Below the pieces are notes generated by a model. It was not told where the DNA came from. It worked only from the letters and a program-made list of their open reading frames with translations, and did no database searches. Made by a program: the position numbers and the translations under genes. A stretch of 64,000 nt of DNA from Bacillus_AD sp047238185 (lineage in GTDB: Bacteria > Bacillota > Bacilli > Bacillales > DSM-1321), in the NCBI RefSeq assembly GCF_047238185.1, contig NZ_JBDFMI010000001.1, forward strand, positions 248,001 to 312,000. The letters are read 5' to 3'. Within the stretch, counting starts at the first letter, position 1; each line of letters opens with the position of its first letter. Below are positions 18,012 through 26,373 of this stretch, one piece after another.

Positions 18012-18633
18012 TAGCATGTTGATTACTACAACTTTTGTTTGTTTGTTGCCGATTATACTTGGACTATTTGTATATAACAAATTACCGGATCAAATTGCCA
18101 TTCATTGGAATTCGTCCGGTAGCCCTGACAATTTTGCTCCAAAAGTACTTGCTGTATGGGGCTTGCCTATATTATTGGCTGGGATAAATCTTTTTTCTCA
18201 GTTTATGGTGAAAAATGATCCTAAAAAAGCTAATTCATCTACTGTATTAAAGCAGCTAGGAAGATGGATTATACCTATTCTGTCTGTGATTATCATTCCG
18301 ATAACATTGTTTAAAGCTCTTGGATATGACATTCCTATTCAAATAATAACTCCTGCGATGGTGGGAATAGTAATGATAATATGCGGGAATTATTTGCCGA
18401 AATGCAAGCAAAACTATACTATCGGAATCAAATTGCCTTGGACACTGAACAGTACTGAAAACTGGAATAAAACACACCATATGGCCGGTTATTTGTGGAT
18501 GGCTGGTGGAGTATGCCTGATTGTCGGCATCTTTCTGAATGTTAACTGGCTCCCTTTAACTCTTATAGTCGCAGCCGTCCTTGTGTTGATACCGACTATC
18601 TATTCATATTTCCTTTTTAAAAAGGGTGTATAA
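17995..18633 (+). CDS. sdpI: SdpI-family membrane protein
   Basis: A 212-residue protein with six predicted membrane segments. It has the DUF1648/SdpI signatures IAIHWNSSGSPDNFAPK near residue 35 and NYLPKCKQNYTIGIKLPWTLNSTENWNKTH near 130-160. In B. subtilis SdpI gives immunity to the SdpC toxin and acts as the signal receptor for SdpR. Its start lies within the end of sdpR with GGAGG upstream. Confidence 0.85.
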   Translation: MTRKIDSMLITTTFVCLLPIILGLFVYNKLPDQIAIHWNSSGSPDNFAPKVLAVWGLPILLAGINLFSQFMVKNDPKKANSSTVLKQLGRWIIPILSVIIIPITLFKALGYDIPIQIITPAMVGIVMIICGNYLPKCKQNYTIGIKLPWTLNSTENWNKTHHMAGYLWMAGGVCLIVGIFLNVNWLPLTLIVAAVLVLIPTIYSYFLFKKGV

Positions 18634-18671
18634 GAAGAGATGCATAAAAATCTCATGCTTAAGTTGTCAAC

Positions 18672-18703
18672 TGGAACTGGCCTTTTGTGCTGGTTCTTTT
18701 TTA
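18672..18703 (+). terminator. Possible sdpRI terminator
   Basis: GAACTGG pairs with CTGGTTC (two G-U pairs), followed by T6. Confidence 0.6.
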
Positions 18704-18840
18704 TAAACTCGTAAATACAGGCACCTTTTTTATTGGGTAATCCGTTGAATGGATGCAGTTATTATGGACAGACAAGCAAACATTAAAACCAGTCATTATG
18801 AAAACAACCATTTCCTATTTGAAGGATGAAATAAAAAATG

Positions 18841-18871
18841 GGGAGGCGGATGGAAGCCTCCTTCTTTTTAT
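18841..18871 (+). terminator. Isolated hairpin with T-run in the 355-bp gap
   Basis: GGAGGC-N8-GCCTCC followed by TTCTTTTT, inside the gap 18634-18987. No intact gene ends here. The short frame over it (18753-18941) has no ribosome site. It may mark a deleted gene. Confidence 0.5.
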
Positions 18872-18942
18872 GTCAGTATGGATAAGGAAACCCAGAACGT
18901 ATAGTTTAAATAAGCGCAACCATTTATTTGCATTTTTGTAAT

Positions 18943-18970
18943 ATGTATGTAAAGATATCTTTACATACAT
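18943..18970. promoter_or_regulatory. Perfect 28-bp palindromic operator before XRE gene
   Basis: The half-site ATGTATGTAAAGAT (18943-18956) is followed by its exact complement to 18970. It ends five bases before the GGAGG of the XRE gene, ideal for autorepression. Confidence 0.7.
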
Positions 18971-18987
18971 GATCGGAGGCACTTACA

Positions 18988-19215
18988 ATGAAAGTAATCA
19001 ATCATATAAAAAAACTGCGCCAAGAGAGAGGAATTACTCAAATTAAATTAGCTGAAGACTTACAGATTACACGCCAAACAGTCAATGCGATAGAGAAGCA
19101 TAAATATAATCCTAGTTTGGAATTAGCTCTAAAGCTAATACACTACTTTGATGTGCCGATTGAGGAATTATTTTATTTAGAAGACTTTAGGAGGGTTGGA
19201 GATGAAAGTAAATAA
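18988..19215 (+). CDS. XRE-family regulator (YozG-like)
   Basis: A 75-residue single HTH domain: INHIKKLRQERGITQIKLAEDL, then TRQTVNAIEKHKYNPSLELALKL and FDVPIEELF. This type is usually co-transcribed with a small membrane protein, as here: the stop lies 14 bases inside the next gene. The palindrome immediately upstream is probably its own operator. Confidence 0.85.
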   Translation: MKVINHIKKLRQERGITQIKLAEDLQITRQTVNAIEKHKYNPSLELALKLIHYFDVPIEELFYLEDFRRVGDESK

Positions 19216-19588
19216 AATTCAATTTGCTATATGGCTTGCTGTTCTAATTGGAAGTGGCTTGGGCGTATACATGGTTGGAAGAGCTGAAAACCAGTATTTT
19301 TATGAAATAGCAATGGCTATAGTCGGAGGCACACTTATCGGGTTCCTTCTCTATTTTTTCGGCCAAAAAAAGAAGAGGAATATACCGGATATGGATGAAA
19401 GAAGCATCCGCCTCATGCAAAAATATTTGCTTGGAGTGCTGTATGTATTGCTTTTTGGAGGCGCGGGCAGTTTGATCATCCTCTATTTTATGGGAATCTA
19501 TACAATAGAGGTCGGTATGTTAATGATCATTTTTCTATGTTTAATTATGCTAATAGGCATAGGTGCTTTAATTGCCAAACGGCTGTAG
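19202..19588 (+). CDS. Small four-segment membrane protein, unknown
   Basis: A 128-residue protein with hydrophobic segments at about 8-25, 35-53, 76-98 and 103-125. A cytosolic loop reads QKKKRNIPDMDERSIRLMQKY, similar to membrane partners of small XRE regulators. The ATG at 19202 has GGAGGG 6 bases upstream. An immunity or stress role is possible by analogy with sdpRI; the sequence does not show it. Confidence 0.7.
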   Translation: MKVNKIQFAIWLAVLIGSGLGVYMVGRAENQYFYEIAMAIVGGTLIGFLLYFFGQKKKRNIPDMDERSIRLMQKYLLGVLYVLLFGGAGSLIILYFMGIYTIEVGMLMIIFLCLIMLIGIGALIAKRL

Positions 19589-19589
19589 A

Positions 19590-20069
19590 GCTCTGGCAGC
19601 CTTTGAATCTGTTCTAAGTTTATACGTAGATTATAAATTCGGATTTACACCAAAGGATATCGCCATTATTATCACAGGAAGCGCTGCTATCGGTGTATTT
19701 GGTCAGCTATTCCTTTTTGAGAGAGTGGCTAATAGATTTGGGGAAATTGCGATAATACGCTATTCGTTGATGATGTCGGCTGCTTTTGTTTTCTTTATGA
19801 CGGTTGCCCATTCCTACTTTACTGTTATGGTTATTTCATTTTTATTGTTCTTTGGTTTTGATACGAGCCGCCCGGCTATAAATGCCTATTTCTTCAAAGT
19901 TGCAAGTGATCAACAAGGTTTTGCAGGCGGAATGAATTCCATGTTTACCAGTTTAGGAAATATTTTCGGCCCTATTGCAGGCGGCGTTTTGTTTGATGTG
20001 GACATTCATTATCCCTATTATCTCGCAGCGATTATTTTGTCAGCCGGTATAATCATAGCGTTATTTTGA
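19590..20069 (+). pseudogene. C-terminal half of an MFS transporter
   Basis: From about codon 10 of the open frame the protein reads as the second half of a 12-segment MFS pump: VLSLYVDYKFGFTPKDIAII, then FERVANRFGE and RPAINAYFFKVASDQQGFAGGMNSMFTSLGNIFGPIAGG. The first six segments are absent and no ribosome site precedes it. It joins within two bases of the previous gene's stop, so a deletion probably fused the two. It also stops early at IIIALF. Confidence 0.8.
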
Positions 20070-20558
20070 AGAAATGACGCCAAGGTCTCTGATTATTCAA
20101 AATCTGCCTATCATTGAGTTGAATCTATTTCTATTCTGAAAAAATATCTTTAGGTTAGTTTATCTGTTTAATAGTGAGGGAGATTGTCTATCCCTACACC
20201 TTTTTTTTGCTGGATGTCACGTAAAGAAAATCTATGCAATAGGTCTATTGGTAACCCTTTTATTATTGCAGGATTGCGGAAGTGCAGGCCAAAAAGAAAA
20301 TAGTAAAAAGAATAAAGAAACGCCTACGTTCACCTTTGCTAATCTATAGCTGAATAAAGAAAGTCCCTGTTAGAAAGGACTTTCTTTATTTGAAGCCAAT
20401 TTGCATCAATCAAATGAACTATTAATGAGGGAATAAGAGTTGATAATGTTAGAGAATAGAACAAAGAATTGACATATGAAACTAAAGATGGGAAATTACA
20501 CTATATTGAAATAATTTCAGTATGCAAATATCATCCTGATTTATGTGAGGAGAGAAAA
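20070..20558 (+). pseudogene. 490-bp gap with a decayed lipoprotein and other scraps
   Basis: At about 20222-20350 a frame without a start reads KKIYAIGLLVTLLLLQDCGSAGQKEN, a lipoprotein signal with a lipobox-like LQDC, then stops after 42 codons. A strong terminator (20353-20390) follows. At about 20460-20520 a short frame reads NKELTYETKDGKLHYIEI. These look like gene remains. Confidence 0.5.
20353..20390 (+). terminator. Strong hairpin after the lipoprotein remnant
   Basis: A 14-bp stem AATAAAGAAAGTCC with GGACTTTCTTTATT. Confidence 0.75.
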
Positions 20559-21065
20559 ATGAAAGATGTAAAAGTGTATACTGTGATTTTCCTGATTTGG
20601 TTTCTGCTGTTTTTCCCGCCAGTGATTATATGAACGTTATTGGGCAATTTTATTATCGATTCATTGGTGGTCATTGTTTGTTTTTATTTGTTTAAACCAA
20701 CAGAAAGCAACCATGAATTAAAAATGTTTTATAAAAAAAGTATTTGGAAGGTATGGATTTACGGTTTTACAGCAGATATGTGCGGAGCTTTTATGCTCCT
20801 CATAATCGGATTGGACGGTCAGAGTCTTGGGTTTTCATATGAAATGGCCTATGCCGTTTGCTATGATCCGTTCAGCCATCCGGTGGCTGTGATGATTATT
20901 TTATTCTCGATGTTTATTTCTGCTTTTTTTATTTTTGTTTTTAATTATTTTTATACATACAAAAAGACAATTACGGATAAGGGGAAAAGGCTTAAGGTCG
21001 CTCTCGCCATTGCTGTTCTTATGATTCCTTGGACATTTCTGTTCCCGGCAAAATGGTTTTACTAA
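20559..21065 (+). pseudogene. Small membrane protein gene split by an in-frame TGA
   Basis: An ATG at 20559 with GAGGAGAG upstream gives VIFLIWFLLFFPPVII, then a TGA at 20631-20633, then the same frame continues LLGNFIIDSLVVIVCFYLF and on to 21065. The pattern VIFxIWFLxxFPP...NFIIDSLV is one I associate with a family of Bacillus membrane proteins in which these parts are continuous. The rest has four to five membrane segments. Expression as two pieces from a TTG at 20640 is possible but has no ribosome site. Confidence 0.6.
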
Positions 21066-21311
21066 TCAGCGATTATGCTATTATCAGGGTTCGGCCATTA
21101 GCTAAATGTCTTAAAGCCCCCATTTTTTGCTGTTTTTAAGATCGTTTTAGTCCAGAAACCATACTCACCGAGTGTGGTTTTTCGGCGTATAAATAATACA
21201 AGGAAAGTTGAAGTGGGTATGTGGCCCATTTTCCGATATTTAGGTGTTTGTACAAGCGACTTCTTCAAATCCACATTATATATAGTAAACCCAAGTAAAG
21301 GAGAAGATTCA

Positions 21312-22073
21312 ATGTCATTTCAAAATTGTTATTGCAATTACTCGCCATGCCGTTGCCATAAGAAGCACCGCAAAGAAGATTCCTGCAGCTTCGAATCCAG
21401 TGTGTGCTATGAAAGTAGTTCTCAAGGGTGCTGCGAAAGCAGCAGCTCACAAGAGTGCTGTGAAAGCAGTTCATCAAGAATGTGTGAAAGCAGCAGTTCT
21501 TTCCAACACCACTGCAAATCACAGCTAGCATTCGGTTCTTTGTACAATCCGGCACCATCGCCGCTTGTGCCTGCTATACCTCCTGCTGTATTGCCGTTCC
21601 CTGTCGTCCTTGGAGGATTAGTGGACTTCACTCAGCCAGGTCCATTCTTATCCACAATCCCTAATTTCAACACCAACTCCCTTACAATCGTGTCTTCTGG
21701 TGTCTATGACCTGTCTTACTCTCTGAATATCAGTTTGTTTACAACAGCCACACCAGTTGTGGGTGTTTCAGATAATATCTCTGTGAGCTTGTATGTGAAT
21801 GGGATATTGGATCCGACATCCACAACAACTATTTCAAGAAATGCAATTGGCAATATCGTTATTTCTTTAAGCAAAGAAATTCAACGATTCCTGAATGTTG
21901 GAGATGTGGTTACATTGCGTTTCAGTGCAGTCTCATTAACGGGCATTACGTCTACAGCTGCATATAGCCATGCTGCTTTAACAGTGAAAGAATTGTTGAA
22001 AACGCGCCCGATGCGGCCACATAATAATCCTCCACTAGGGCCGATCTTTCCGAATAATAATCCCTACATCTGA
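21312..22073 (+). CDS. Cys/Ser-rich spore coat or exosporium-like protein
   Basis: A 253-residue protein. The N terminus MSFQNCYCNYSPCRCHKK parallels the Cys-rich start of the collagen-like protein at 57942. Residues 24-65 repeat CCESSSSQ and similar units. A Pro-rich linker (about 75-100) leads to a beta-rich domain (about 105-230) with YDLSYSLNISLF, VSLYVNG and VGDVVTLRFSA, resembling the BclA/TNF-like C-terminal fold. The ATG at 21312 has AAAGGAG upstream. Sporulation expression is inferred; I could not define a SigK promoter with confidence. Confidence 0.7.
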   Translation: MSFQNCYCNYSPCRCHKKHRKEDSCSFESSVCYESSSQGCCESSSSQECCESSSSRMCESSSSFQHHCKSQLAFGSLYNPAPSPLVPAIPPAVLPFPVVLGGLVDFTQPGPFLSTIPNFNTNSLTIVSSGVYDLSYSLNISLFTTATPVVGVSDNISVSLYVNGILDPTSTTTISRNAIGNIVISLSKEIQRFLNVGDVVTLRFSAVSLTGITSTAAYSHAALTVKELLKTRPMRPHNNPPLGPIFPNNNPYI

Positions 22074-22090
22074 TTCGGCGGTGGAATGAA

Positions 22091-22117
22091 GCCCCTCGTG
22101 AAATACGGGGGGTTTGT
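22091..22117 (+). terminator. Terminator of the coat-like gene
   Basis: CCCCTCGT pairs with ACGGGGGG over a five-base loop, then TTTGTT. Confidence 0.7.
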
Positions 22118-22197
22118 TCATTTGACTATTATTTGGTGGTTTCCAGAGTAACATGCTTGAGGGAAGGCTATGCTAATGGTACATAGGAGGGATATGG

Positions 22198-22611
22198 ATG
22201 AAAGAAATTCCGTCCAGGCTTACGGGAAAACAGTATAATCTGCTTTTTTTGGAAAAACAACTAAAGCCTTTAGGTTATTCAATCGGAGGAGGCTGGGATT
22301 ATGATCATGGTTATTTCGATTATAAGCTCGCAGAGGTGCCGGGTTATGTTTTTCTTCGATTGCCAGTCCAGGCTGTCCGGGGAGAATTGGATGAAAGGGG
22401 AGTAAGTGTGCGTATCGGAACCCCTTTCGTGTTAGGGCATCAATATCAAAGTGGCATTGATACCGATTTTGCCGATGCAGGCCCTATTACAGCAGTGTTC
22501 AATCAATTCGCGGAGCCGGTTGAAAAAGATAGTGGTTTCGATAGCCAATTCATTGCTCTTGCAAAAGCATTGGTTTCGGAACTTGAACAACTATTATTAG
22601 GAGAAGCGTAG
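22198..22611 (+). CDS. yugN: YugN-family protein
   Basis: A 137-residue soluble protein: LEKQLKPLGYSIGGGWDYDHGYFDYK, then YVFLRLPVQAVRGELDERGVSVRIGTPFVLGHQYQ. This is the YugN-like pattern, adjacent to yugO as in B. subtilis. Function unknown. Its TAG stop is immediately followed by the yugO stop on the other strand. Confidence 0.85.
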   Translation: MKEIPSRLTGKQYNLLFLEKQLKPLGYSIGGGWDYDHGYFDYKLAEVPGYVFLRLPVQAVRGELDERGVSVRIGTPFVLGHQYQSGIDTDFADAGPITAVFNQFAEPVEKDSGFDSQFIALAKALVSELEQLLLGEA

Positions 22612-23391
22612 TTACTCGCAGCTATTGTGTTCCCCAGCCAAAAGGCGGGCCATTTTATTGCCTGCAAAAACATTGGTTTCAATCACTTCATCTGCTCCGG
22701 CTCTTATTGCATTCGCAACTTGTTCGCCTGTTAGTATTTCCACACAACAATGAAGGGCAGGATTCAACCCTTTGCAGGCGATAAGGGCCAAAATGGTAAA
22801 CATATCAGCCTGGGATTCCTGCTGGCTGAAATCAGCGGTAATCAATATTCTTGCCGCTTTTTTTATGTGTGCTTGATGAAGTGTGTGGTCTTCAGAAGCT
22901 TTGCCATGGATAAAATGAAAGCCGAATAGAGGATCTGGGTGTTTTTTTAATGATTGGTCAATTAAAACAATCGGTGTCTTGTTTCTGCTTTGTTTCAAAT
23001 GCTGGATGATATTTTTCGACCGTTCGTTCCAACCGACAATAATATAATGGTTTTTCCCTTGAAATGCTTGTATTCCTCTCATATAATGTTCCTCCGATTG
23101 AACTGCTGATTTGGCTAAAGCAGCAAAGTAGGATGTTACAAATCCTGCCCCAATCAAGATCAATGACATTCCCAGAATCTTACCCGGTATTGTTTTTGGG
23201 ACAAAATCCCCGTATCCGACAGTCGAAGTCGTTATGATTGCCCACCATATTCCATCAAGCAATGTAGGAAAGGTGTTTGGTTCGATTATAGAAATAAGAA
23301 ATCCATAGCAAAAAAGCAAAATGAAAATAATCAGTATCAATCTTCTCAGACGGGGCAGTTTGGATAGATACGCTTTCATTATGCGGAGCAT
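22612..23391 (-). CDS. yugO: YugO-type potassium channel with RCK domain
   Basis: A 259-residue two-segment K+ channel. TM1 spans about 17-37, the pore helix with filter TTSTVGYGDF about 52-65, TM2 about 72-93, and the RCK N-domain starts HYIIVGWNERSKN near residue 115. It stops after the first RCK half, making it shorter than the B. subtilis protein as I remember it. B. subtilis YugO mediates electrical signalling in biofilms. The start has GGAGGGG 7 bases upstream. No terminator lies between it and yugN. Confidence 0.88.
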   Translation of the reverse strand: MLRIMKAYLSKLPRLRRLILIIFILLFCYGFLISIIEPNTFPTLLDGIWWAIITTSTVGYGDFVPKTIPGKILGMSLILIGAGFVTSYFAALAKSAVQSEEHYMRGIQAFQGKNHYIIVGWNERSKNIIQHLKQSRNKTPIVLIDQSLKKHPDPLFGFHFIHGKASEDHTLHQAHIKKAARILITADFSQQESQADMFTILALIACKGLNPALHCCVEILTGEQVANAIRAGADEVIETNVFAGNKMARLLAGEHNSCE

Positions 23392-23467
23392 ATAGTATCC
23401 CCTCCAACTTTTGGAATCGATATAATCAGTATGTTCAACTAGTAGATAATCAAGTCACTTTATTTTG

Positions 23468-23484
23468 TGTTAAGTTTCCTTACA
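23468..23484. promoter_or_regulatory. TnrA/GlnR-like box upstream of amt
   Basis: TGTTAAGTTTCCTTACA matches TGTNANAWWWTMTNACA at 15 of 17 positions, with both outer TGTnA/TnACA arms intact, 110 bp before the amt start. This suggests nitrogen-limitation control. Confidence 0.65.
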
Positions 23485-23593
23485 TTGGATACAAAATAGT
23501 TTGAAAATTCAGTTGATTTTTATGCTGTGAAGTAATATGATGGTAAAAATAATAATTTATGTAAGAAAACCTGACATGGAAGAGGGGATTAGA

Positions 23594-24820
23594 ATGAATA
23601 TGAGTGATTCGGTTTTTATGTTTATTTCAACATTATTAGTTTGGATCATGACTCCGGGAGTCGCATTATTCTATGGGGGAATGGTAAAGAGTAAAAATGT
23701 CTTGAATACAGCTATGCATAGTTTTGTGCCGATGGCCATCGTAACAGTAGCCTGGGTTATTATTGGCTATTCATTGGCGTTTTCGCCGGGGGGCAATGCT
23801 TTTATCGGCAATTTGGATTTTGCGGCATTGAAACAAGTAGGCTTTACGCCCAATGATGAGTACAGTGCGGCTATTCCTCATAGTTTGTTCATGATGTTCC
23901 AAATGACATTTGCTGTACTGACAGTTGCCATTTTGTCGGGAGCGGTTGCGGAAAGAATGAAATTTTCGGCTTTTGTCTGGTTTACAGCCTTTTGGAGCAT
24001 CCTTGTCTATACACCGCTTGCCCATTGGGTTTGGGGAGTGGGAGGCTGGCTTAGGGAGCTTGGGGCCCTTGATTTTGCGGGTGGGACAGTTGTCCATATT
24101 TCTTCTGGCGTTGCCGGCCTGATTATAGCAATCATGCTGGGAAAAAGAAAAGATATCGATCAGCATGCCCCCCACAATCTTCCTCTCACTATTATCGGAG
24201 CTACGTTAATCTGGTTAGGCTGGTTTGGCTTCAATGTAGGAAGTGCACTTACCATTAATCCAGTCGCCATGACCGTTTTTATTAATACGGCGGTAGCTGC
24301 TTCCACAGGGATTGTAGGGTGGCTGGCAGTAGAATGGCTGACATATAAAAAGACAACAGTGTTAGGTGCCATGTCAGGTGCGATTGCGGGCCTGGTAGCC
24401 ATCACACCGGCGTGCGGATTTGTCACCATGCCCTCTTCTTTATTCATCGGACTGGTCAGTGGGGGACTTTGCTTTTATGGGCTTGTATTTGTCAAAGAAA
24501 AAATGGGATATGATGATGCCTTGGGAGCGTTCGGCCTCCATGGAATCGGCGGGACTTGGGGAGCGGTTTCTACAGGATTATTCGCTACAGTGCATGTAAA
24601 TGAAGCCGGGGCAGATGGATTGCTTTACGGAGGAGGCGCTTTATTATTTAAACAGCTGGCTGCAGTTGGGGCCACCTATCTGTTTGTAGGAATAGCCACC
24701 TTTCTTATCATGAAAGCCATTCAATTGGTGATGCCGATACGGGCGGATGAAGAAGCTGAAGTCAGGGGAATGGACTTAACCTATCATGGGGAGCAAGCTT
24801 ATTATGAATATGAATCTTAA
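23594..24820 (+). CDS. amt: Ammonium transporter (AmtB/NrgA)
   Basis: A 408-residue 11-segment channel importing ammonium. It shows FYGGMVKSKN, FQMTFAVLTVAILSGAVAERMKF, the signature GGTVVHISSGVAGL with the first pore His, and GLHGIGGTWGAV with the second. The ATG at 23594 has GAGGGG 8 bases upstream; the frame extends 19 codons further. No PII (glnK) gene follows, unlike B. subtilis nrgAB. Confidence 0.94.
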   Translation: MNMSDSVFMFISTLLVWIMTPGVALFYGGMVKSKNVLNTAMHSFVPMAIVTVAWVIIGYSLAFSPGGNAFIGNLDFAALKQVGFTPNDEYSAAIPHSLFMMFQMTFAVLTVAILSGAVAERMKFSAFVWFTAFWSILVYTPLAHWVWGVGGWLRELGALDFAGGTVVHISSGVAGLIIAIMLGKRKDIDQHAPHNLPLTIIGATLIWLGWFGFNVGSALTINPVAMTVFINTAVAASTGIVGWLAVEWLTYKKTTVLGAMSGAIAGLVAITPACGFVTMPSSLFIGLVSGGLCFYGLVFVKEKMGYDDALGAFGLHGIGGTWGAVSTGLFATVHVNEAGADGLLYGGGALLFKQLAAVGATYLFVGIATFLIMKAIQLVMPIRADEEAEVRGMDLTYHGEQAYYEYES

Positions 24821-24832
24821 TCAGTAAAAATT

Positions 24833-24896
24833 AGCTCCATTTATCGGCGGTGTATAGCATCCGTGCTGAAATACGCTGATGATGGAGCTTTTTTAT
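24833..24896 (+). terminator. amt terminator
   Basis: AGCTCCAT pairs with ATGGAGCT around a long internal structure, followed by T6. Confidence 0.7.
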
Positions 24897-24960
24897 GTAT
24901 CTTAAATGTTTTCCCTTCCTATGATAAGATACGGTAAAAGCGATAAGGGGAAATGCAAGC

Positions 24961-25608
24961 ATGGAAAAAAACGAAATGATTAATGCCACTGAGAGCTTCG
25001 TCAAACGAGCTCTGGAGGGAGAGGCGAGTGGCCATGATTGGTGGCATATACACCGTGTGAGAAGAAGTGCGTTAAGAATCGGCCGTAAGGAGGGGGCGGA
25101 TCTTTTTATCTGTGAAATGAGCGCGCTGCTTCATGATGTAGCCGATGAAAAGTTAAACGAGAGCAAGGAAGACGGAATGCGGAAGATAAGGGTATGGCTG
25201 TGTTCCTTAGGGATGGAAGAGGAGCTGCGGAACCATATTGAAGTCATCGTTGGAACAATGTCGTATGCCGGCGGCAACGGGCCGATTATGCAGACAATAG
25301 AAGGGAGAGTGGTGCAGGATGCCGATCGGCTCGATGCTTTAGGAGCAATAGGCATTGCAAGGACATTTGCCTATGGCGGATCCAAAGGGCACGTTTTGCA
25401 TGATCCTGGGCTTCCTCCACGGAAGTCAATGACTAAAGAGGAATACCGGAGAAATCCGGGTACAGCCATCCATCATTTTTATGAAAAATTATTTAAACTA
25501 TCTGCTCTTATGAATACAGAGTATGGACGGATACTAGCCGAAGAACGGACGGCATTCATGGAAGAATTCATTGACCGCTTTTATAAAGAGTGGGATGGCC
25601 TTCAATAA
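24961..25608 (+). CDS. HD-domain phosphohydrolase (YpgQ-like)
   Basis: A 215-residue metal-dependent hydrolase. HDWWHIHRV, the HD pair in ALLHDVAD and the distal Asp in VVQDADRLDALGAIGIART form the metal site. B. subtilis YpgQ, of the same family, hydrolyses (d)NTPs. PRKSMTKEEYRRNPGTAIHHFYEKL is the conserved C-terminal signature. It is probably a monocistronic housekeeping gene. Confidence 0.85.
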   Translation: MEKNEMINATESFVKRALEGEASGHDWWHIHRVRRSALRIGRKEGADLFICEMSALLHDVADEKLNESKEDGMRKIRVWLCSLGMEEELRNHIEVIVGTMSYAGGNGPIMQTIEGRVVQDADRLDALGAIGIARTFAYGGSKGHVLHDPGLPPRKSMTKEEYRRNPGTAIHHFYEKLFKLSALMNTEYGRILAEERTAFMEEFIDRFYKEWDGLQ

Positions 25609-25676
25609 TGAAGCAGGCATTGGATAAACTATAGACATGCTTTACAAAGAATGCAGTACCGATGGAGTGGAAGTGT

Positions 25677-26282
25677 ATGGAAAGTTTAATGAAAATGTTT
25701 ATGGTTTTGCTCGGGTCCTTTATAACCGCCATCGGAATTATTATCTTCATAAAGTCCGGTTGGGGAGTCGATCCCATCAGTGTATTATTGCAGGGGTTGG
25801 AAACGCGGACGAATTTACGTTTCGGGACGCTCAGTTCTTTATTCAATGCTGTTATTATCGCCTTCGTTTTTTTTATCGACAGGAAAAAAGTGGGTTGGGG
25901 AAGCTTGATTAATGCGTTGAGTGTTGGAATATTCATTAATTTGATGATCGATATGCCGGTTTTCAAAGCTTTTCATCCGGAAGGGGCGTTTGGTTTGTTT
26001 TTTGCTGCCGCAGCTGCCATTATAATGGGAGTTGGTCTTGGAACATATGTTCATGCCAACTATGGACTTGGTGCTTTGGAAGGATTAATGGTCTTGGTGA
26101 ATGAAAGAACGTCTTTATCCCTTAAACTAATCCGGATTATCATCGATGCTACTCTGGTATCAAGCGGATTTTTATTAGGAGGATCTGTTGGGATAGGAAC
26201 AATTGCCGGTGTATTATTGATTGGCCCTTCTATTGAAAAAACCCTTAATGTGTATACATCGTTGTCAGGGAAGCGAATTTGA
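25677..26282 (+). CDS. YczE/YitT-type membrane protein
   Basis: A 201-residue protein with five to six membrane segments. The opening GSFITAIGIIIFIKSGWGVDPISVLLQGL and GVGLGTYVHANYGLGALEGLMVLV are duplicated-half motifs of the YczE family. Function of the family is unclear. I favour the ATG at 25677 (GGAG/GGAAG upstream) over one five codons earlier. Confidence 0.75.
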   Translation: MESLMKMFMVLLGSFITAIGIIIFIKSGWGVDPISVLLQGLETRTNLRFGTLSSLFNAVIIAFVFFIDRKKVGWGSLINALSVGIFINLMIDMPVFKAFHPEGAFGLFFAAAAAIIMGVGLGTYVHANYGLGALEGLMVLVNERTSLSLKLIRIIIDATLVSSGFLLGGSVGIGTIAGVLLIGPSIEKTLNVYTSLSGKRI

Positions 26283-26373
26283 TAAATGGGTGAGTGTTTT
26301 GTTCTGTTTTTCCGATAACCAGTCCCATATTTATTGCTTGTACATATACTGTGTTTAACAAGAGACGAAGGAT

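Noticed and set aside
18753..18941. 62-codon frame in the gap after sdpI
   Set aside because: No ribosome site and it spans a terminator hairpin.
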